A DNA stretch of 36,749 bases. It comes from Chloroflexota bacterium (lineage in GTDB: Bacteria > Chloroflexota > UBA11872 > VXOZ01). Numbering within the stretch: position 1 is the stretch's first letter; each line of letters starts with the position of its first letter. Location: assembly GCA_022824225.1 (NCBI GenBank), contig JAJEAH010000006.1:1-36749 (forward strand), in the 5' to 3' direction. Positions 23,767 through 33,287 of this stretch are shown here, in pieces. Made by a program: the position numbers and the translations under genes. Under the pieces are notes generated by a model. That model did not search any database. It was not told the origin of the DNA and worked only from the letters and a program-made list of their open reading frames with translations.

Positions 23767-23911
23767 TGACCGGTTTCCACGCGAGTGCCGCCGGTAGGCG
23801 CCTTCTGGCGCAGCTCAGTTCTTGGATTTCCCCAAGCCACATACTCCTGCAAATCTCTATCGCGATCGCAATAGCTACAACCAATTACGCACAGTTCAGC
23901 CCCGAACGGAC

Positions 23912-25354
23912 ATGAAGTTAGCGACAGTTACCATACTGCCGGCCGCTCTCCGGCGCACCGCCGCTCGCAGCCGCACCCCGACCACGGCGGCCCTCTTCGT
24001 GGCTGCGGCGCTCATCGGCGTCGCCATAGGCTGGGGCGCCGTCAGTCTCTCGCCATTCATACTCCTCTTCTTGCTGGTAGGGTTGGTGGGAGGTGTCGCG
24101 GCCGCCTTTGCGCCCGGCCTGGCCGTCATCGGCCTCATGGCAATTGTGTGGCTCTTGCCGTTTGGCACGTTGCCGTTTCGCGTCGGCTTTCGCTTCAGCT
24201 TTCTCGATCTCGCCACCGGAGCCCTGCTGGCGCTCTTTGCCTGGCAGGTTTGCACCCATCGCCAGCTCATTCCGGCCCGTCTTGTCACGTTGTCCGTACT
24301 GCTGTTCGCGAGCCTGCTGGTAGTCGCGGCGGGCAACGGCCTTCGGTTTGGCATGACGGAAGACGCCATTACCCATCCGGTCAAGCTTGTTTCCAGCGCG
24401 CTCTTGTTCATCGCGCTCAGCTCGTGGTTTCAATCTTACCGTGACATTGGGCGCGCCGCACTGTGGTTTCTGGCATTCGCGGCGGTTCAGGCGATTCTGG
24501 GTATCGTGCTGTACTTCCTGCCGGCGGGACAGACCATCAATCTCCTCTCGCAGTTGGGACGCGTTGGCTACCCCGTTGGCGCCGGTGTGCTGCGCTACAT
24601 TGCGGACACACCCCTGCTCCGCGCTACCGGCACCAGTGTCGATCCCAATCTGCTCGGCGGCGCCCTGGTGTTTGCCATCGCCTTCGGCGTCGCGCTCTGG
24701 GCGCACCAGCCGCGACGCTGGTGGGTGCTCGGCGTGATCGGGCTCTTCGCGCTGTGTTTGCTTCTCACGCGCTCCCGCGCCGCCCTCGTCGGCAGCGGAG
24801 CCGCAATCGCCGCGCTGACCGTGCTGCGCTATCGCGGTCTGCTCTGGTTCTACCCGGTGGGCGCACTTGCCATCGCGGTCCTGCCGCAGACCAGAAACAT
24901 GCTTCTCCACTTGCTATCGGGTTTTCGCGCGCAAGACCGCGCCGCCGCCATGCGCCTGGACGAATACGAAAAGTCTCTTCAACTCATCGGCGAGCACCCG
25001 TGGCTGGGCGTCGGCTTTGGCCCGCCGCCGACGCTGGATACGTTCTTGGGGGTTTCCAGCATCTACCTGCAGCTTGCCGAATACGGCGGCCTGCTCACGC
25101 TCGCCGCCTTCTGTGTGGCCGTGGGCGCCGTGCTCGCGAGCATGTGGCAGGGCTGGCGCGCGGGTGAGAACCTGGAGTGCGAGTGGGTAGTTCTTGGCGC
25201 CATGGCTGGCGTGCTGGGTGTGCTCGTGACCGGATTGTTCGACCACTATTACGTCTCCATACCCCATGTGGCAACGATGTTCTGGCTCGTTGCCGCGCTT
25301 GGCGTTGCCGCCGCGTGGGCCCGCCGGGTTCCCGCTGCCGACGGTCAGGTATGA
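23912..25354 (+). CDS. O-antigen ligase/polymerase family membrane protein (Wzy_C)
   Basis: A 480-residue integral membrane protein with about twelve hydrophobic segments and a large periplasmic-type loop near the C-terminus. The family signature is around LLLTRSRAALVGSGAAIAALTV and the later GEHPWLGVGFGP followed by SSIYLQLAEYGGLLTLAAF, the typical His/Gly-rich loop of WaaL/Wzy proteins. Such proteins join lipid-linked glycan units to a chain or acceptor outside the cytoplasmic membrane. The frame is open upstream to 23822; ATG 23912 is preferred since GGA lies about 5 bases before it. It is followed by glycosyltransferases on the same strand. Polymerase versus ligase cannot be told from sequence. 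Confidence 0.85.
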   Translation: MKLATVTILPAALRRTAARSRTPTTAALFVAAALIGVAIGWGAVSLSPFILLFLLVGLVGGVAAAFAPGLAVIGLMAIVWLLPFGTLPFRVGFRFSFLDLATGALLALFAWQVCTHRQLIPARLVTLSVLLFASLLVVAAGNGLRFGMTEDAITHPVKLVSSALLFIALSSWFQSYRDIGRAALWFLAFAAVQAILGIVLYFLPAGQTINLLSQLGRVGYPVGAGVLRYIADTPLLRATGTSVDPNLLGGALVFAIAFGVALWAHQPRRWWVLGVIGLFALCLLLTRSRAALVGSGAAIAALTVLRYRGLLWFYPVGALAIAVLPQTRNMLLHLLSGFRAQDRAAAMRLDEYEKSLQLIGEHPWLGVGFGPPPTLDTFLGVSSIYLQLAEYGGLLTLAAFCVAVGAVLASMWQGWRAGENLECEWVVLGAMAGVLGVLVTGLFDHYYVSIPHVATMFWLVAALGVAAAWARRVPAADGQV

Positions 25355-25363
25355 TGCTATGAT
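25355..25363 (+). promoter_or_regulatory. Extended -10 element between the ligase and GT4 genes
   Basis: TGC-TATGAT, identical to the element before fur, begins directly after the ligase stop and 75 bases before the GT4 start at 25438. No strong -35 is seen. It may start the downstream glycosyltransferase operon. Confidence 0.45.
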
Positions 25364-25437
25364 TGATAGAGGCGTACCCATCGATAGCTAGCCAAGACCC
25401 ACTTGCCGGGCACTGTTGCGCTTGAGCCGAGCAGCGT

Positions 25438-26541
25438 ATGAAGATCGGCATTGACTGCCGCCTGCACTATTACAATCGCGCGGGCATCGGCCGCTACATT
25501 CAGAATCTCATCAGGGAATTACCGCAGTGCGCCTTAGGCGACGAGATTGTGCTGCTGCAGAGCAGACGCGAGGGCGGGCCCATCGCTCAAGGACCGTCAC
25601 TGCAGTGCCGCAAAGTGGTCACGCCGGCGCATCACTCCTGGGAGCGCTGGCTCTTTGGCCTGGAAGTAGCCGCCAAGGGCATTGACGTGCTACATAGTCC
25701 CGATCACGTTGCACCGCGTCAGCACGGCTGGCAGAGCGTGGTGACGATTCAAGACCTCGCATTTCTGGCGCATCCGGAAGCGTACCGCGCCGATAGCTTG
25801 CACTACTATACGCAGGTCTTTCGCACGTTGGCCTCCGCTTCACACGTCATCGCGATTTCCGATTTTACGCGAGACGAAGTGCTGAACCGCGTTTCTATCG
25901 CGCCAGACAAGGTGAAGACGATTCGCCTGGCGGCAGACCCGCGTTTCGGTCCCCGGCCCGACGATGAGTGTCGCCGCGTGCGCGAAAAGCTCGAAGTGCC
26001 TGAGACCTACTTCCTGGTAGTCGGCACCATCGAGGAGCGCAAGAACCTGGTTCAGCTCCTTGCGGCCTACGCCCTGCTCCCCCGGTCAGACCGTCCGCAT
26101 CTTGTCTTTGCCGGCGGCAGCGGCTTCCACGCCGACAGAGTCTTGGAGGCAGTGCAGGCGCACCGGCTTGAGGACTGGGTCCGCTTCCTCGGCTTCGTCG
26201 ATGAAGCCGATCTGCCCATGCTCTATTCAGGCGCCAGGGCCTTGCTCTTTCCTTCGCGCTACGAGGGCTTTGGCTTGCCCATCTTGGAGGCAATGGCCTG
26301 CGGCTGTCCGGTGTTGGCTTCGAATCGCGGCAGCATGGCGGAGGTCGCCGGAGACGCCGCCATTCTTGTAGATCCCAACGAGGCGGAAGCCATGGCGGAA
26401 GGCATGCGGCAGATTCCTGAGCGGGGTCCGCTGCGTCAGGAACTCATTGCGAAGGGCCGGGCGCGGGTCAAGCAGTTTTCCTGGCGCACAGCGGCCGAAC
26501 AGACCCTGGCAATCTATCGAGAAGCCGCGGCAAGTCATTGA
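25438..26541 (+). CDS. GT4 family glycosyltransferase (first of a coupled pair)
   Basis: A 367-residue GT-B fold retaining glycosyltransferase. The N-domain starts MKIGIDCRLHYYNRAGIGRYIQNL, with the G-x-G-R-Y of the mannosyl/glucosyl relatives; the C-domain has FLVVGTIEERKNL (donor phosphate loop), DRPHLVFAGGSGFH, VRFLGFVDEADLPMLYSGARALLFPSRYEGFGLPILEAMACGCPVLASN with the E-x7-E motif, and SMAEVAGDAAILVDPNE. A Shine-Dalgarno GAG precedes the ATG. The stop overlaps the next gene's ATG (TGATG). It acts in assembly of the surface glycan. Confidence 0.93.
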   Translation: MKIGIDCRLHYYNRAGIGRYIQNLIRELPQCALGDEIVLLQSRREGGPIAQGPSLQCRKVVTPAHHSWERWLFGLEVAAKGIDVLHSPDHVAPRQHGWQSVVTIQDLAFLAHPEAYRADSLHYYTQVFRTLASASHVIAISDFTRDEVLNRVSIAPDKVKTIRLAADPRFGPRPDDECRRVREKLEVPETYFLVVGTIEERKNLVQLLAAYALLPRSDRPHLVFAGGSGFHADRVLEAVQAHRLEDWVRFLGFVDEADLPMLYSGARALLFPSRYEGFGLPILEAMACGCPVLASNRGSMAEVAGDAAILVDPNEAEAMAEGMRQIPERGPLRQELIAKGRARVKQFSWRTAAEQTLAIYREAAASH

Positions 26542-27749
26542 TGCGTGTGCTCTTTCTCACACCGCAGCCCCCGTGGCCGCCACACGTAGGCCCGGCGGTC
26601 CGCAACTATCAGCTTATTGCCGGCGCCGCTACGCGGCATCAGGTGTACGTGCTGTGCTTTGGCGACGCCGCTACGGACATGAGCGCTCTTGACGATGTAT
26701 GCAGTTGGGCGGGATGGGTGGCGCGCCCCCGCATTGCAAAGCGCGATCGCGTGCTCCACCTAGCGCGCGGCGCGGAACCTGATCTCGCGCTGCGCCTGCG
26801 CAGCCAAGCGTTTGCCGACCGTCTCCACTTCATCCTGTCGCACCAGGAGTTCGATGTGGTCCAGTTCGAAGGCTTGGAAATGGCCCCCTACTATACGGTC
26901 GCAAAAGAGGTGAGTCCCGGAAGTCTACGCATCCTCGATGAGCACAACGTGGAGTACCTGCTGCAAGAACGCATCGCGGAGATCTCACGCCCGGTGGGCC
27001 GCTGGTACTCCCGTGTACAGGCCCGGCGGCTGCGCGCGTACGAGGCCGACGCGCTTGCCGAAAGCCACGGCTGGATCGCCGTTTCCGAAGTAGACAGGTC
27101 TTTCATCGCGCCGCTTGCGGGCGACAAGCCCCACACGGTTATTCCCATTGGCATCGACCCCACTGCGCACGAGGCCGACGAGTATACGCTCGCGCCGACG
27201 CCCCGCCTCTTCTTCGCGGGCAAGCTGGACTACCGGCCCAATTTGGAAGGTCTGCGCTGGTTCTGCACGCGCGTGTGGCCCCTTATTCGCGCCCAAGCGC
27301 CCTCCGCGGAATTCACCGTTGTCGGCGCGGGCGCGGGCCACAGCCAGATGTGGCTCCGCCAGCCGGGCATACACGTGCTAGGCTATCTGGACGACAGGGA
27401 ATTCGCCCAGGCTCTTGGCAGCGCGTGGGTCGTCGTAGTGCCCATTCAGGCGGGCAGCGGCATGCGGGTGAAGATCCTAGAGGCTTTTCTCTGGGGAAAG
27501 CCGGTGGTCACAACGCAGCTTGGCATCGAGGGCATCGCGGCGCGGCCCAACGAGCACGTCCGCCTTGCCGATGCGCCGGACGCCTTTGCCGCCCACACCG
27601 TGGAACTCCTCCGCGACCGGCTGTTGGCACGGGAGCAAGGCCGAGCTGCCAAGCGGCTAGCCGAGACTCTCTATGACTGGCGGCGTTTTACCCCACGGCT
27701 ACTCGACTTCTACGCAGAATTGGCGGAGTTCCAGAACGCCCGTGCCTGA
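26541..27749 (+). CDS. GT4 family glycosyltransferase (second of a coupled pair)
   Basis: A 402-residue GT-B fold enzyme. It starts MRVLFLTPQPPWPPHVGPAVRNYQL; the C-domain shows PRLFFAGKLDYRPNLEGLRWF, FTVVGAGAGHSQM, GYLDDREFAQALGSAWVVVVPIQAGSGMRVKILEAFLWGKPVVTTQLGIEGIA, the classic E-x7-E donor motif region. The ATG is preferred over the TTG one codon earlier because its A is shared with the stop of the preceding gene. The 3' end overlaps the next GT2 gene by 8 bases. Donor and acceptor unknown. Confidence 0.92.
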   Translation: MRVLFLTPQPPWPPHVGPAVRNYQLIAGAATRHQVYVLCFGDAATDMSALDDVCSWAGWVARPRIAKRDRVLHLARGAEPDLALRLRSQAFADRLHFILSHQEFDVVQFEGLEMAPYYTVAKEVSPGSLRILDEHNVEYLLQERIAEISRPVGRWYSRVQARRLRAYEADALAESHGWIAVSEVDRSFIAPLAGDKPHTVIPIGIDPTAHEADEYTLAPTPRLFFAGKLDYRPNLEGLRWFCTRVWPLIRAQAPSAEFTVVGAGAGHSQMWLRQPGIHVLGYLDDREFAQALGSAWVVVVPIQAGSGMRVKILEAFLWGKPVVTTQLGIEGIAARPNEHVRLADAPDAFAAHTVELLRDRLLAREQGRAAKRLAETLYDWRRFTPRLLDFYAELAEFQNARA

Positions 27750-28695
27750 CGTCTCCCTCATATTCACCGTGCGCAACGAGGAGGCCGCGCTGCCCGCGCT
27801 GCTGCAATCGCTGCAAGGGCAGGAGCGCCCGCCGGACGAAATCATTATCGCCGACGGCGGATCAACTGATGGCACCCTGGCGGTGCTGCATGGCTTTGCA
27901 GATCAGCATCGCCAGGTCACCGTGCTAGAGGTCCCGGACCACAACATCGCCCAGGGCCGCAATGCCGCCATACGCGCGGCCAGCGGTGACATCATTGCCG
28001 TAACCGACGCCGGTGTCTCCCTGCCCGCCTACTGGCTGGCGGAACTGGTCCGGCCCTTGGAACAGCGGCCGGAAGTTGACATGGTGAGTGGGTTCTCGCA
28101 GGCGGATCCCCAGAACCGTTTCGAGGTGCTCTTGGCAGCGACCACGCTGCCGCTGGTGAGTGAAGTCCGCGAGGATTCGTACCTTGCTTCCAGCCGCACA
28201 GTGGCGTTTCGCAAGTCGCTCTGGGAACTAGTCGGCGGCTATCCCGAGTGGCTCGACTACAGTGAGGACGTGGTGTTCGACCTGAACTGCAAAGCGCTCG
28301 GCGCGCTCGTTGTCTTGCAGCCGGCGGCGACAGTTCGCTTCCGGCCCCGGCCGACCTTGCGCGCATTCTTCCTGCAGTACTATCGCTACGCCCGCGGTGA
28401 CGGCAAGGCAAACCTGTGGCCGGGACGCCATGCCCTCCGGTTCACCGCCTATGCTCTCGGCGGCATCCTGCTGTGGCAGGGCCGGCACAACCCGTTGTGG
28501 TGGCTCGTTCTCGGCCTGGCGGCGGTCGGCGCCACCCGCAAACCCATGCTGCGGGTGCTCACCGAGCCAGAGCCGCGCAGCATACCCAACTTGCTTGGGT
28601 CACTTAGTAGTATCCTAGGCTTGCGAATTGTAGGAGACATTGCAAAGATGCTCGGCTATCCGGTAGGAGTGTGGTGGCGATGCCGCAACCGCTGA
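27742..28695 (+). CDS. GT2 family glycosyltransferase
   Basis: A 317-residue GT-A enzyme. The core is VSLIFTVRNEEAALPALLQSL (4-24), EIIIADGGSTDGTLAVL (33-49), NIAQGRNAAIRAASGDIIAVTDAGVSLPAYWL and LDYSEDVVFDLNCKALG. Two to three hydrophobic segments lie at the C-terminus (FTAYALGGILLWQG, LVLGLAAVGA), suggesting membrane association. The GTG start at 27742 is chosen: it gives the family N-terminus and overlaps the preceding gene by 8 bases; the open frame upstream is just its shadow. The 3' end overlaps the next GT2 gene by 16 bases. Confidence 0.88.
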   Translation: MPDVSLIFTVRNEEAALPALLQSLQGQERPPDEIIIADGGSTDGTLAVLHGFADQHRQVTVLEVPDHNIAQGRNAAIRAASGDIIAVTDAGVSLPAYWLAELVRPLEQRPEVDMVSGFSQADPQNRFEVLLAATTLPLVSEVREDSYLASSRTVAFRKSLWELVGGYPEWLDYSEDVVFDLNCKALGALVVLQPAATVRFRPRPTLRAFFLQYYRYARGDGKANLWPGRHALRFTAYALGGILLWQGRHNPLWWLVLGLAAVGATRKPMLRVLTEPEPRSIPNLLGSLSSILGLRIVGDIAKMLGYPVGVWWRCRNR

Positions 28696-29597
28696 GTCCG
28701 CCTACCCCGGAACTATCGATCATCATTGTTACGCACAACGTGCTGGAACACCTGCGGCGGTGTCTCGCCACCGTCTATGCCAGTGACTTTCCCGCCGGCC
28801 TTGAGGTGTTCGTCGTAGACAACGGTACGGACGATTCACTGGCCATGGTGGCGGATGAGTTCCCAAGCGCAACGCGCGTGCTCGGGTCGCCGCACATCGG
28901 TTTCGCCGCCGGCAATAACCTCGCTCTGCCCCAGGCGCGCGGCCGCTACATACTGCTCCTGAATCCCGATACGGAACTGACGCCTTCTGCCCTGGCGGAC
29001 CTGTACGACGCGATGGAAGCGCACCCGCGGTGGGGCATCGTCGGCCCCAAGCTGCTGCGCGCCGACGGCAGCCTGGACCTGGCCTGCCGCCGGTCGTTCC
29101 CCACGCCGTGGAACGCGCTCATGAAAGCCAGCGGGCTGGCAAGACGATTTCCACGTTCGCGCATCGTAGCCGGCTACAATTTGACCTACGTCGACCCCAA
29201 TGAGAGCCATCCCTTGGACGCAGTAGTTGGCGCGTTCATGTTCATGCGCGCCCAGGCGCTGGCGCAGGCAGGGCCGCTGGACGATTCGTTCTTCATGTAC
29301 GGTGAAGACCTCGATCTCTGCTATCGTATTAAGCAAGCTGGTTGGCAAGTATGGTATTGGCCGGCGGTGGCGGTGCGGCACCTGAAAGGCGAGAGCAGCC
29401 GCCAGCGGCCGGGACGTATGACGTTCGAATTCTTCCGCTCCATGCACTTGTTCTATGCCAAACACCAGGCGCCACACAGATCCACAGTGCTGAACGTCCT
29501 CGTCGTCTCAGCAATTTGGCTGTTCTTCTGTGCCGCCATGCTGCGCGTGTGGACACGGCGCGGGTCACACCAGGCGCCGCGGTTGCCGTCGCTCTGA
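28680..29597 (+). CDS. GT2 family glycosyltransferase (rhamnosyltransferase-like)
   Basis: A 305-residue GT-A enzyme with LSIIIVTHNVLEHLRRCL, VFVVDNGTDDSLAMV, IGFAAGNNLALPQARGRYILLLNPDTELTP, VVGAFMFMRAQALAQAGPLDDSFFMYGEDLDLCYRIKQAGW and a C-terminal hydrophobic segment (VLVVSAIWLFFCAAML). ATG 28680 is preferred over the upstream GTG codons as AGGAG lies 10 bases before it. It ends 22 bases before the sugar-1-phosphate transferase start, so they share a transcript. Confidence 0.9.
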   Translation: MPQPLSPPTPELSIIIVTHNVLEHLRRCLATVYASDFPAGLEVFVVDNGTDDSLAMVADEFPSATRVLGSPHIGFAAGNNLALPQARGRYILLLNPDTELTPSALADLYDAMEAHPRWGIVGPKLLRADGSLDLACRRSFPTPWNALMKASGLARRFPRSRIVAGYNLTYVDPNESHPLDAVVGAFMFMRAQALAQAGPLDDSFFMYGEDLDLCYRIKQAGWQVWYWPAVAVRHLKGESSRQRPGRMTFEFFRSMHLFYAKHQAPHRSTVLNVLVVSAIWLFFCAAMLRVWTRRGSHQAPRLPSL

Positions 29598-29619
29598 GAG
29601 AAGGAGAGTAGGCAAGGTT

Positions 29620-31020
29620 TTGCGCAAAGACTTGACATTCCTCTTTGTGCCCTTGTGGTTTGCCCTCGACGCCCTCGCCGTGGCGCTGGCCGTCCTGCTG
29701 GCATACCACGTGCGCTTTACTCTTGGCTGGCCGCCGCCGGAAGAGAGCCACGCCATAGACGTCTACTACCGCCTCGGCTTGCTGTTGACCGCGGCGTACG
29801 TGGGCATCATGGTGCTCAACGGTCTTTACCGCACGCAACGCCACGTGCCCTCAGAAGAGTACTTCCTGAAGATCATCGCCGCCGTGGCCCTGGGCACCAT
29901 CGTAGCTGTGGGAATCTCCACCTTCTTCTGGCGCGAGGGGTTCGTGTACTCCCGCCTGCTCCTGGGCTATGCCGTCGTTCTCAGCACCTTCTTCCTGACG
30001 TTCGAGCGTGTTGCTTTCTCGCTCATTCGCGGCAGGCTGCACCAGAGAAACATGGGAACGGTGCGCACGGTCATCGTTGGGCACGGGGCCGGCAGCGAAT
30101 TCGTGCACGATCACTTGCGCCGCTTGCCGCAACTTGGCTACGAGGTCGTCGGGATCCTGGACGACAATCCCGACGACAACGCCCTGCGCCTGAACTACCC
30201 ACTGCTCGGCCGGCTGGACCTGTTGCCGAACGTGATCAGAGAGCATGACGTAAAAGAGGTCATCATCACGCTGCCGGAGCTCAATTCAAAGGACTTGCTC
30301 CACATCCTCGACCTCTGCCCCACGGAGAATGTGCGCATCCGCGTGCACCCCGACCTCTTTCAGTTCCTGGTAAGCACCGTGCAGGTGGATGAGATTTCCG
30401 GCCTGCCGCTGCTCACGGTCAAAGAACCACGGCTGGCCGCATGGCACCGCGTAGCCAAACGCACTATGGACGTCTTGGTAGCGGCCTTCACGCTGGTAGC
30501 GCTTTCCGGTCCGCTCCTGGTAGTTGCCTTACTCATCCGCATCGATTCAGCCGGTCCGACTTTCTTTATTCAAGAGCGCGTTGGGCGGGACGGCAAGGCA
30601 TTTCCCATCATCAAGTTTCGCACCATGGTGGACAATAATTCCGGCAAAGACGGCCGGGACTGGACCGTAGTTGACGATCCCCGGCGCACGCGCATCGGCA
30701 AGTTTCTGCGCCGGTTCTCCATCGACGAACTGCCGAATCTCATCAACGTCTTGCTGGGCCACATGAGCTTGGTGGGGCCGCGAGCGGAGCAGCCTCAGTA
30801 CGTCAGGCAGTTCAGCGTCGAAATTCCGCGCTACATGGAGCGGCACCGTGAAAAAGCCGGCATGACCGGCTGGGCCCAGGTGAACGGCTTGCGCGGTGAC
30901 GTCCCTATCGACCAGCGAACCCAGTACGACCTGTATTACATCGAGAACTGGTCGATCTTCTTTGATGTTCGCATCTTGCTGCGCACTATCATCGCGGTCT
31001 TCAAAGACCCGGCTTACTAG
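29620..31020 (+). CDS. Polyprenyl-phosphate sugar-1-phosphate transferase (WbaP/WcaJ type)
   Basis: A 466-residue membrane enzyme that starts glycan synthesis by moving a sugar-1-phosphate from an NDP-sugar to undecaprenyl phosphate. About four hydrophobic segments lie at residues 5-140, a Rossmann-like CoA_binding_3 region follows (TVIVGHGAGSEFVHDHL, VVGILDDNPDDN), and the catalytic C-terminus begins KRTMDVLVAAFTLVALSGPLLVVALLIRIDS with QERVGRDGKAFPIIKFRTM, RRFSIDELPNLINVLLGHMSLVGPRAEQPQYV and GMTGWAQVNGLRG. The TTG start at 29620 fits an AAGGAG about 13 bases upstream; the frame is open to 29530 in the preceding gene and the exact start is uncertain. The sugar is not determined. Confidence 0.92.
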   Translation: MRKDLTFLFVPLWFALDALAVALAVLLAYHVRFTLGWPPPEESHAIDVYYRLGLLLTAAYVGIMVLNGLYRTQRHVPSEEYFLKIIAAVALGTIVAVGISTFFWREGFVYSRLLLGYAVVLSTFFLTFERVAFSLIRGRLHQRNMGTVRTVIVGHGAGSEFVHDHLRRLPQLGYEVVGILDDNPDDNALRLNYPLLGRLDLLPNVIREHDVKEVIITLPELNSKDLLHILDLCPTENVRIRVHPDLFQFLVSTVQVDEISGLPLLTVKEPRLAAWHRVAKRTMDVLVAAFTLVALSGPLLVVALLIRIDSAGPTFFIQERVGRDGKAFPIIKFRTMVDNNSGKDGRDWTVVDDPRRTRIGKFLRRFSIDELPNLINVLLGHMSLVGPRAEQPQYVRQFSVEIPRYMERHREKAGMTGWAQVNGLRGDVPIDQRTQYDLYYIENWSIFFDVRILLRTIIAVFKDPAY

Positions 31021-31119
31021 CTTGGCCCATGGACGCTCGGATGCCACGCCTCGTCTGCGCGGCTACTCCGTAGCCGCCGCACGAGGCAATCGCCACAATA
31101 GACAGGGAGAAGAACGTCA

Positions 31120-32199
31120 ATGAAGATCACAGGACTTTCTCATCGGCAATACCAATGGCCGCGCCGCAAGCCCATCCGCAACGGTATGTTCACCTACACG
31201 GACGTCACGCTTTCGGTGGTGGAGATCCAGACGGACGCAGGTATAACCGGCCTGGGTCTGGGCGGCGTCAACCTAACGCTCTTCGAGCGCTTCACGCCGC
31301 TGCTCATCGGACAAGACCCGTTCAACGTCGAGCGCCTGTGGCACGCGCTCTGGGTGCCCAAGCTGGTCGGCAGGCGCGGCACGGAAACGCGCACGATCTC
31401 CACCCTCGACCTAGCCCTGTGGGACATTTTTGGCAAAGCCACGGGACAGTCTGTACATCGCCTGCTGGGCGGCTACGCCGAACGCATCCCCGTCTACATT
31501 GCCGGGGGCTATTATGAGGAGGGCAAAGGACTGCGAGAACTGGCGGCGGAAATGGAAGAGAATGTCCGCATGGGCGCCCGCGCGGTCAAGATGAAGATTG
31601 GCGGTGCGCCTATCAGGGAAGACGTGGAACGCGTGCGCGTGGTGCGAGAGGCCGTCGGCCCCGACGTGGAGGTAATGGTAGACGCCAACAATGCCTACCC
31701 CGCCCATGAAGCCATCCGCATTGCCGCGCAGATGGAAAAGTACGACATCTACTGGTTCGAAGAACCGGTGGGAGCCGACGACTACGCCGGCTGCGCCCGC
31801 GTGGCCCAGGCAACCACAATCCCCATCGCCACCGGCGAGAATGAATATACGCGATACGGATTTCGCGACCTCATCCAGCACCAGGCCGCCAGCATCCTCA
31901 ACGCCGACGCCAATATCTGCGGCGGCGTGACCGAATTCCGCCGCATCGCCGCGCTGGCAGCCGCCCATGACATCGCCATAGCTCCCCACGGTTCACAGGA
32001 CATCCACATTCACCTGGTCACGGCCATCCCCAATGGCCTGATACTCGAATACTACCGGGACACCGTGGACCCCATGTGGGGCAAGACGTTCGCGGAACCG
32101 CTCATGTTGGACGCCGACGGCATGCTGGCCCCGCCGGACCGACCGGGCTTTGGCATAGAGTTGAATGAGGATGCGCTGGCTGAATTCCGCGTTTCGTAA
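31120..32199 (+). CDS. Enolase-superfamily enzyme, mandelate racemase subgroup
   Basis: A 359-residue enolase-superfamily acid-sugar dehydratase or racemase. The full mandelate-racemase set is present at a constant offset of -7: Lys157 and Lys159 (VKMKIG), Asp188 (MVDANN), Glu214 (WFEEP), Glu240 (TGENEY), Asp263 (NADANICGG), His290 (IAPHGSQ) and Glu310 (LILEYY). Such enzymes abstract the alpha-proton of an acid sugar on Mg2+. The substrate, probably a sugar acid, cannot be read. The ATG has GGGAG about 10 bases upstream. It lies 99 bases after the polysaccharide cluster and precedes a PHP protein and a second enolase-superfamily gene. Confidence 0.93.
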   Translation: MKITGLSHRQYQWPRRKPIRNGMFTYTDVTLSVVEIQTDAGITGLGLGGVNLTLFERFTPLLIGQDPFNVERLWHALWVPKLVGRRGTETRTISTLDLALWDIFGKATGQSVHRLLGGYAERIPVYIAGGYYEEGKGLRELAAEMEENVRMGARAVKMKIGGAPIREDVERVRVVREAVGPDVEVMVDANNAYPAHEAIRIAAQMEKYDIYWFEEPVGADDYAGCARVAQATTIPIATGENEYTRYGFRDLIQHQAASILNADANICGGVTEFRRIAALAAAHDIAIAPHGSQDIHIHLVTAIPNGLILEYYRDTVDPMWGKTFAEPLMLDADGMLAPPDRPGFGIELNEDALAEFRVS

Positions 32200-32379
32200 G
32201 CCATGCTGCTCTGGGACGAGTCCGCCAGTGTCTGTTTCCCAATCAAGGGGCGCAGGCCGCTTGTCAGCGCTCCGGCATACCCAGGCCGGCGGCATTGCGG
32301 TACCAGGCATTGCGCTAGAATAGGTGATGCAGATCGACCCGAATCTCAATTCCCTCCAGCTTATTGAAAGCGAGAAGGC

Positions 32380-33270
32380 ATGCAGCCCACTGTGTTTCAG
32401 AAGCCCGGCAACTGGTATAAAGGCAACCTTCACACCCATTCCACGAACTCCGACGGCCTGTATCCTCCGGAGATGGTGTGCTTGTGGTATTGGACCATGG
32501 GGTACGACTTTCTCTCCATCACCGACCATCGGATTCTCACGCTCTTCGATTCGCCGCCTGTCCGGTCACCGGTGTTGATTCCCGGCATGGAGTTGAACGG
32601 CGATGACGCCCGCGCGGGAGGCGGCTATCACATTGTCGGTCTCGGGTTGAACGACATGCGCGAGCAACCAAGCGGCCTGGATGCCCAGGGCGCCATCGAC
32701 GCCATCCGGGCAGACGGCGGCTTGGCCGTTCTGGCGCATCCCTATTGGCTGGGTCACGTAACCACTGACCTCACCCACCTGGAAGGCGCTACCGGACTGG
32801 AAGTATTCAACTACGGCACGGACGTCAGCATCAACAAGGGCGATAGCACGTACCTGTGGGATGGGCTCCTCGATCGCAAGCGCCCACTGTTGGGTCTGGC
32901 CGTGGACGACACCCACTGGCGTCTGCCCGATGCCGGCGGCGGCTGGGTGATGGCGAAGGCCGCTGCCTGCACACCGGCGACCATGCTCGACGCCATCGCG
33001 GCCGGCGACTTCTACGCCTCGCAAGGCCCCGAAATCTACGACTTTTCCATAGAGGACGGCGTCGCCTCGGCCAAGACGTCACCGGTGCGCACCATCGCAT
33101 TCATGTCCGAGCGTTCCCACGGCTTGGCCATCCGCTCCGCGCAAGGCGACCCAATCACGTCCGCCCACTACTCATTGCGCAGCGAACACACGTACGTGCG
33201 CCTGGAATGCGTTGACTTTCGCGGCCGGCGCGCCTGGAGCAATCCAATCTGGCTCGATGGAAACGAGTAG
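32380..33270 (+). CDS. PHP-domain metal-dependent phosphoesterase-like protein
   Basis: A 296-residue PHP (polymerase and histidinol phosphatase) domain protein. Metal ligands are visible in NLHTHSTNSDG (His18, His20, Asp25), SITDH (Asp49, His50), GMELNG (Glu71), GYHIVG (His84), AVLAHPYW (His120) and AVDDTHWR (Asp176, Asp177, His179). The C-terminal 90 residues are beta-rich with ESER-type strands and fold like domains that follow PHP in carbohydrate-related proteins. Substrate unknown; the two flanking enolase-superfamily genes suggest a role in sugar-acid breakdown. The start is weakly fixed, since GAG lies about 6 bases upstream. It is 180 bases after its neighbour. Confidence 0.88.
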   Translation: MQPTVFQKPGNWYKGNLHTHSTNSDGLYPPEMVCLWYWTMGYDFLSITDHRILTLFDSPPVRSPVLIPGMELNGDDARAGGGYHIVGLGLNDMREQPSGLDAQGAIDAIRADGGLAVLAHPYWLGHVTTDLTHLEGATGLEVFNYGTDVSINKGDSTYLWDGLLDRKRPLLGLAVDDTHWRLPDAGGGWVMAKAAACTPATMLDAIAAGDFYASQGPEIYDFSIEDGVASAKTSPVRTIAFMSERSHGLAIRSAQGDPITSAHYSLRSEHTYVRLECVDFRGRRAWSNPIWLDGNE

Positions 33271-33287
33271 CGCGAGGAGGCAGTTGC

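Noticed and set aside
23918-24910. 330-residue minus-strand frame opposite the O-antigen ligase gene, charged and repetitive
   Set aside because: Its highly charged, low-complexity composition mirrors the hydrophobic membrane protein on the other strand.
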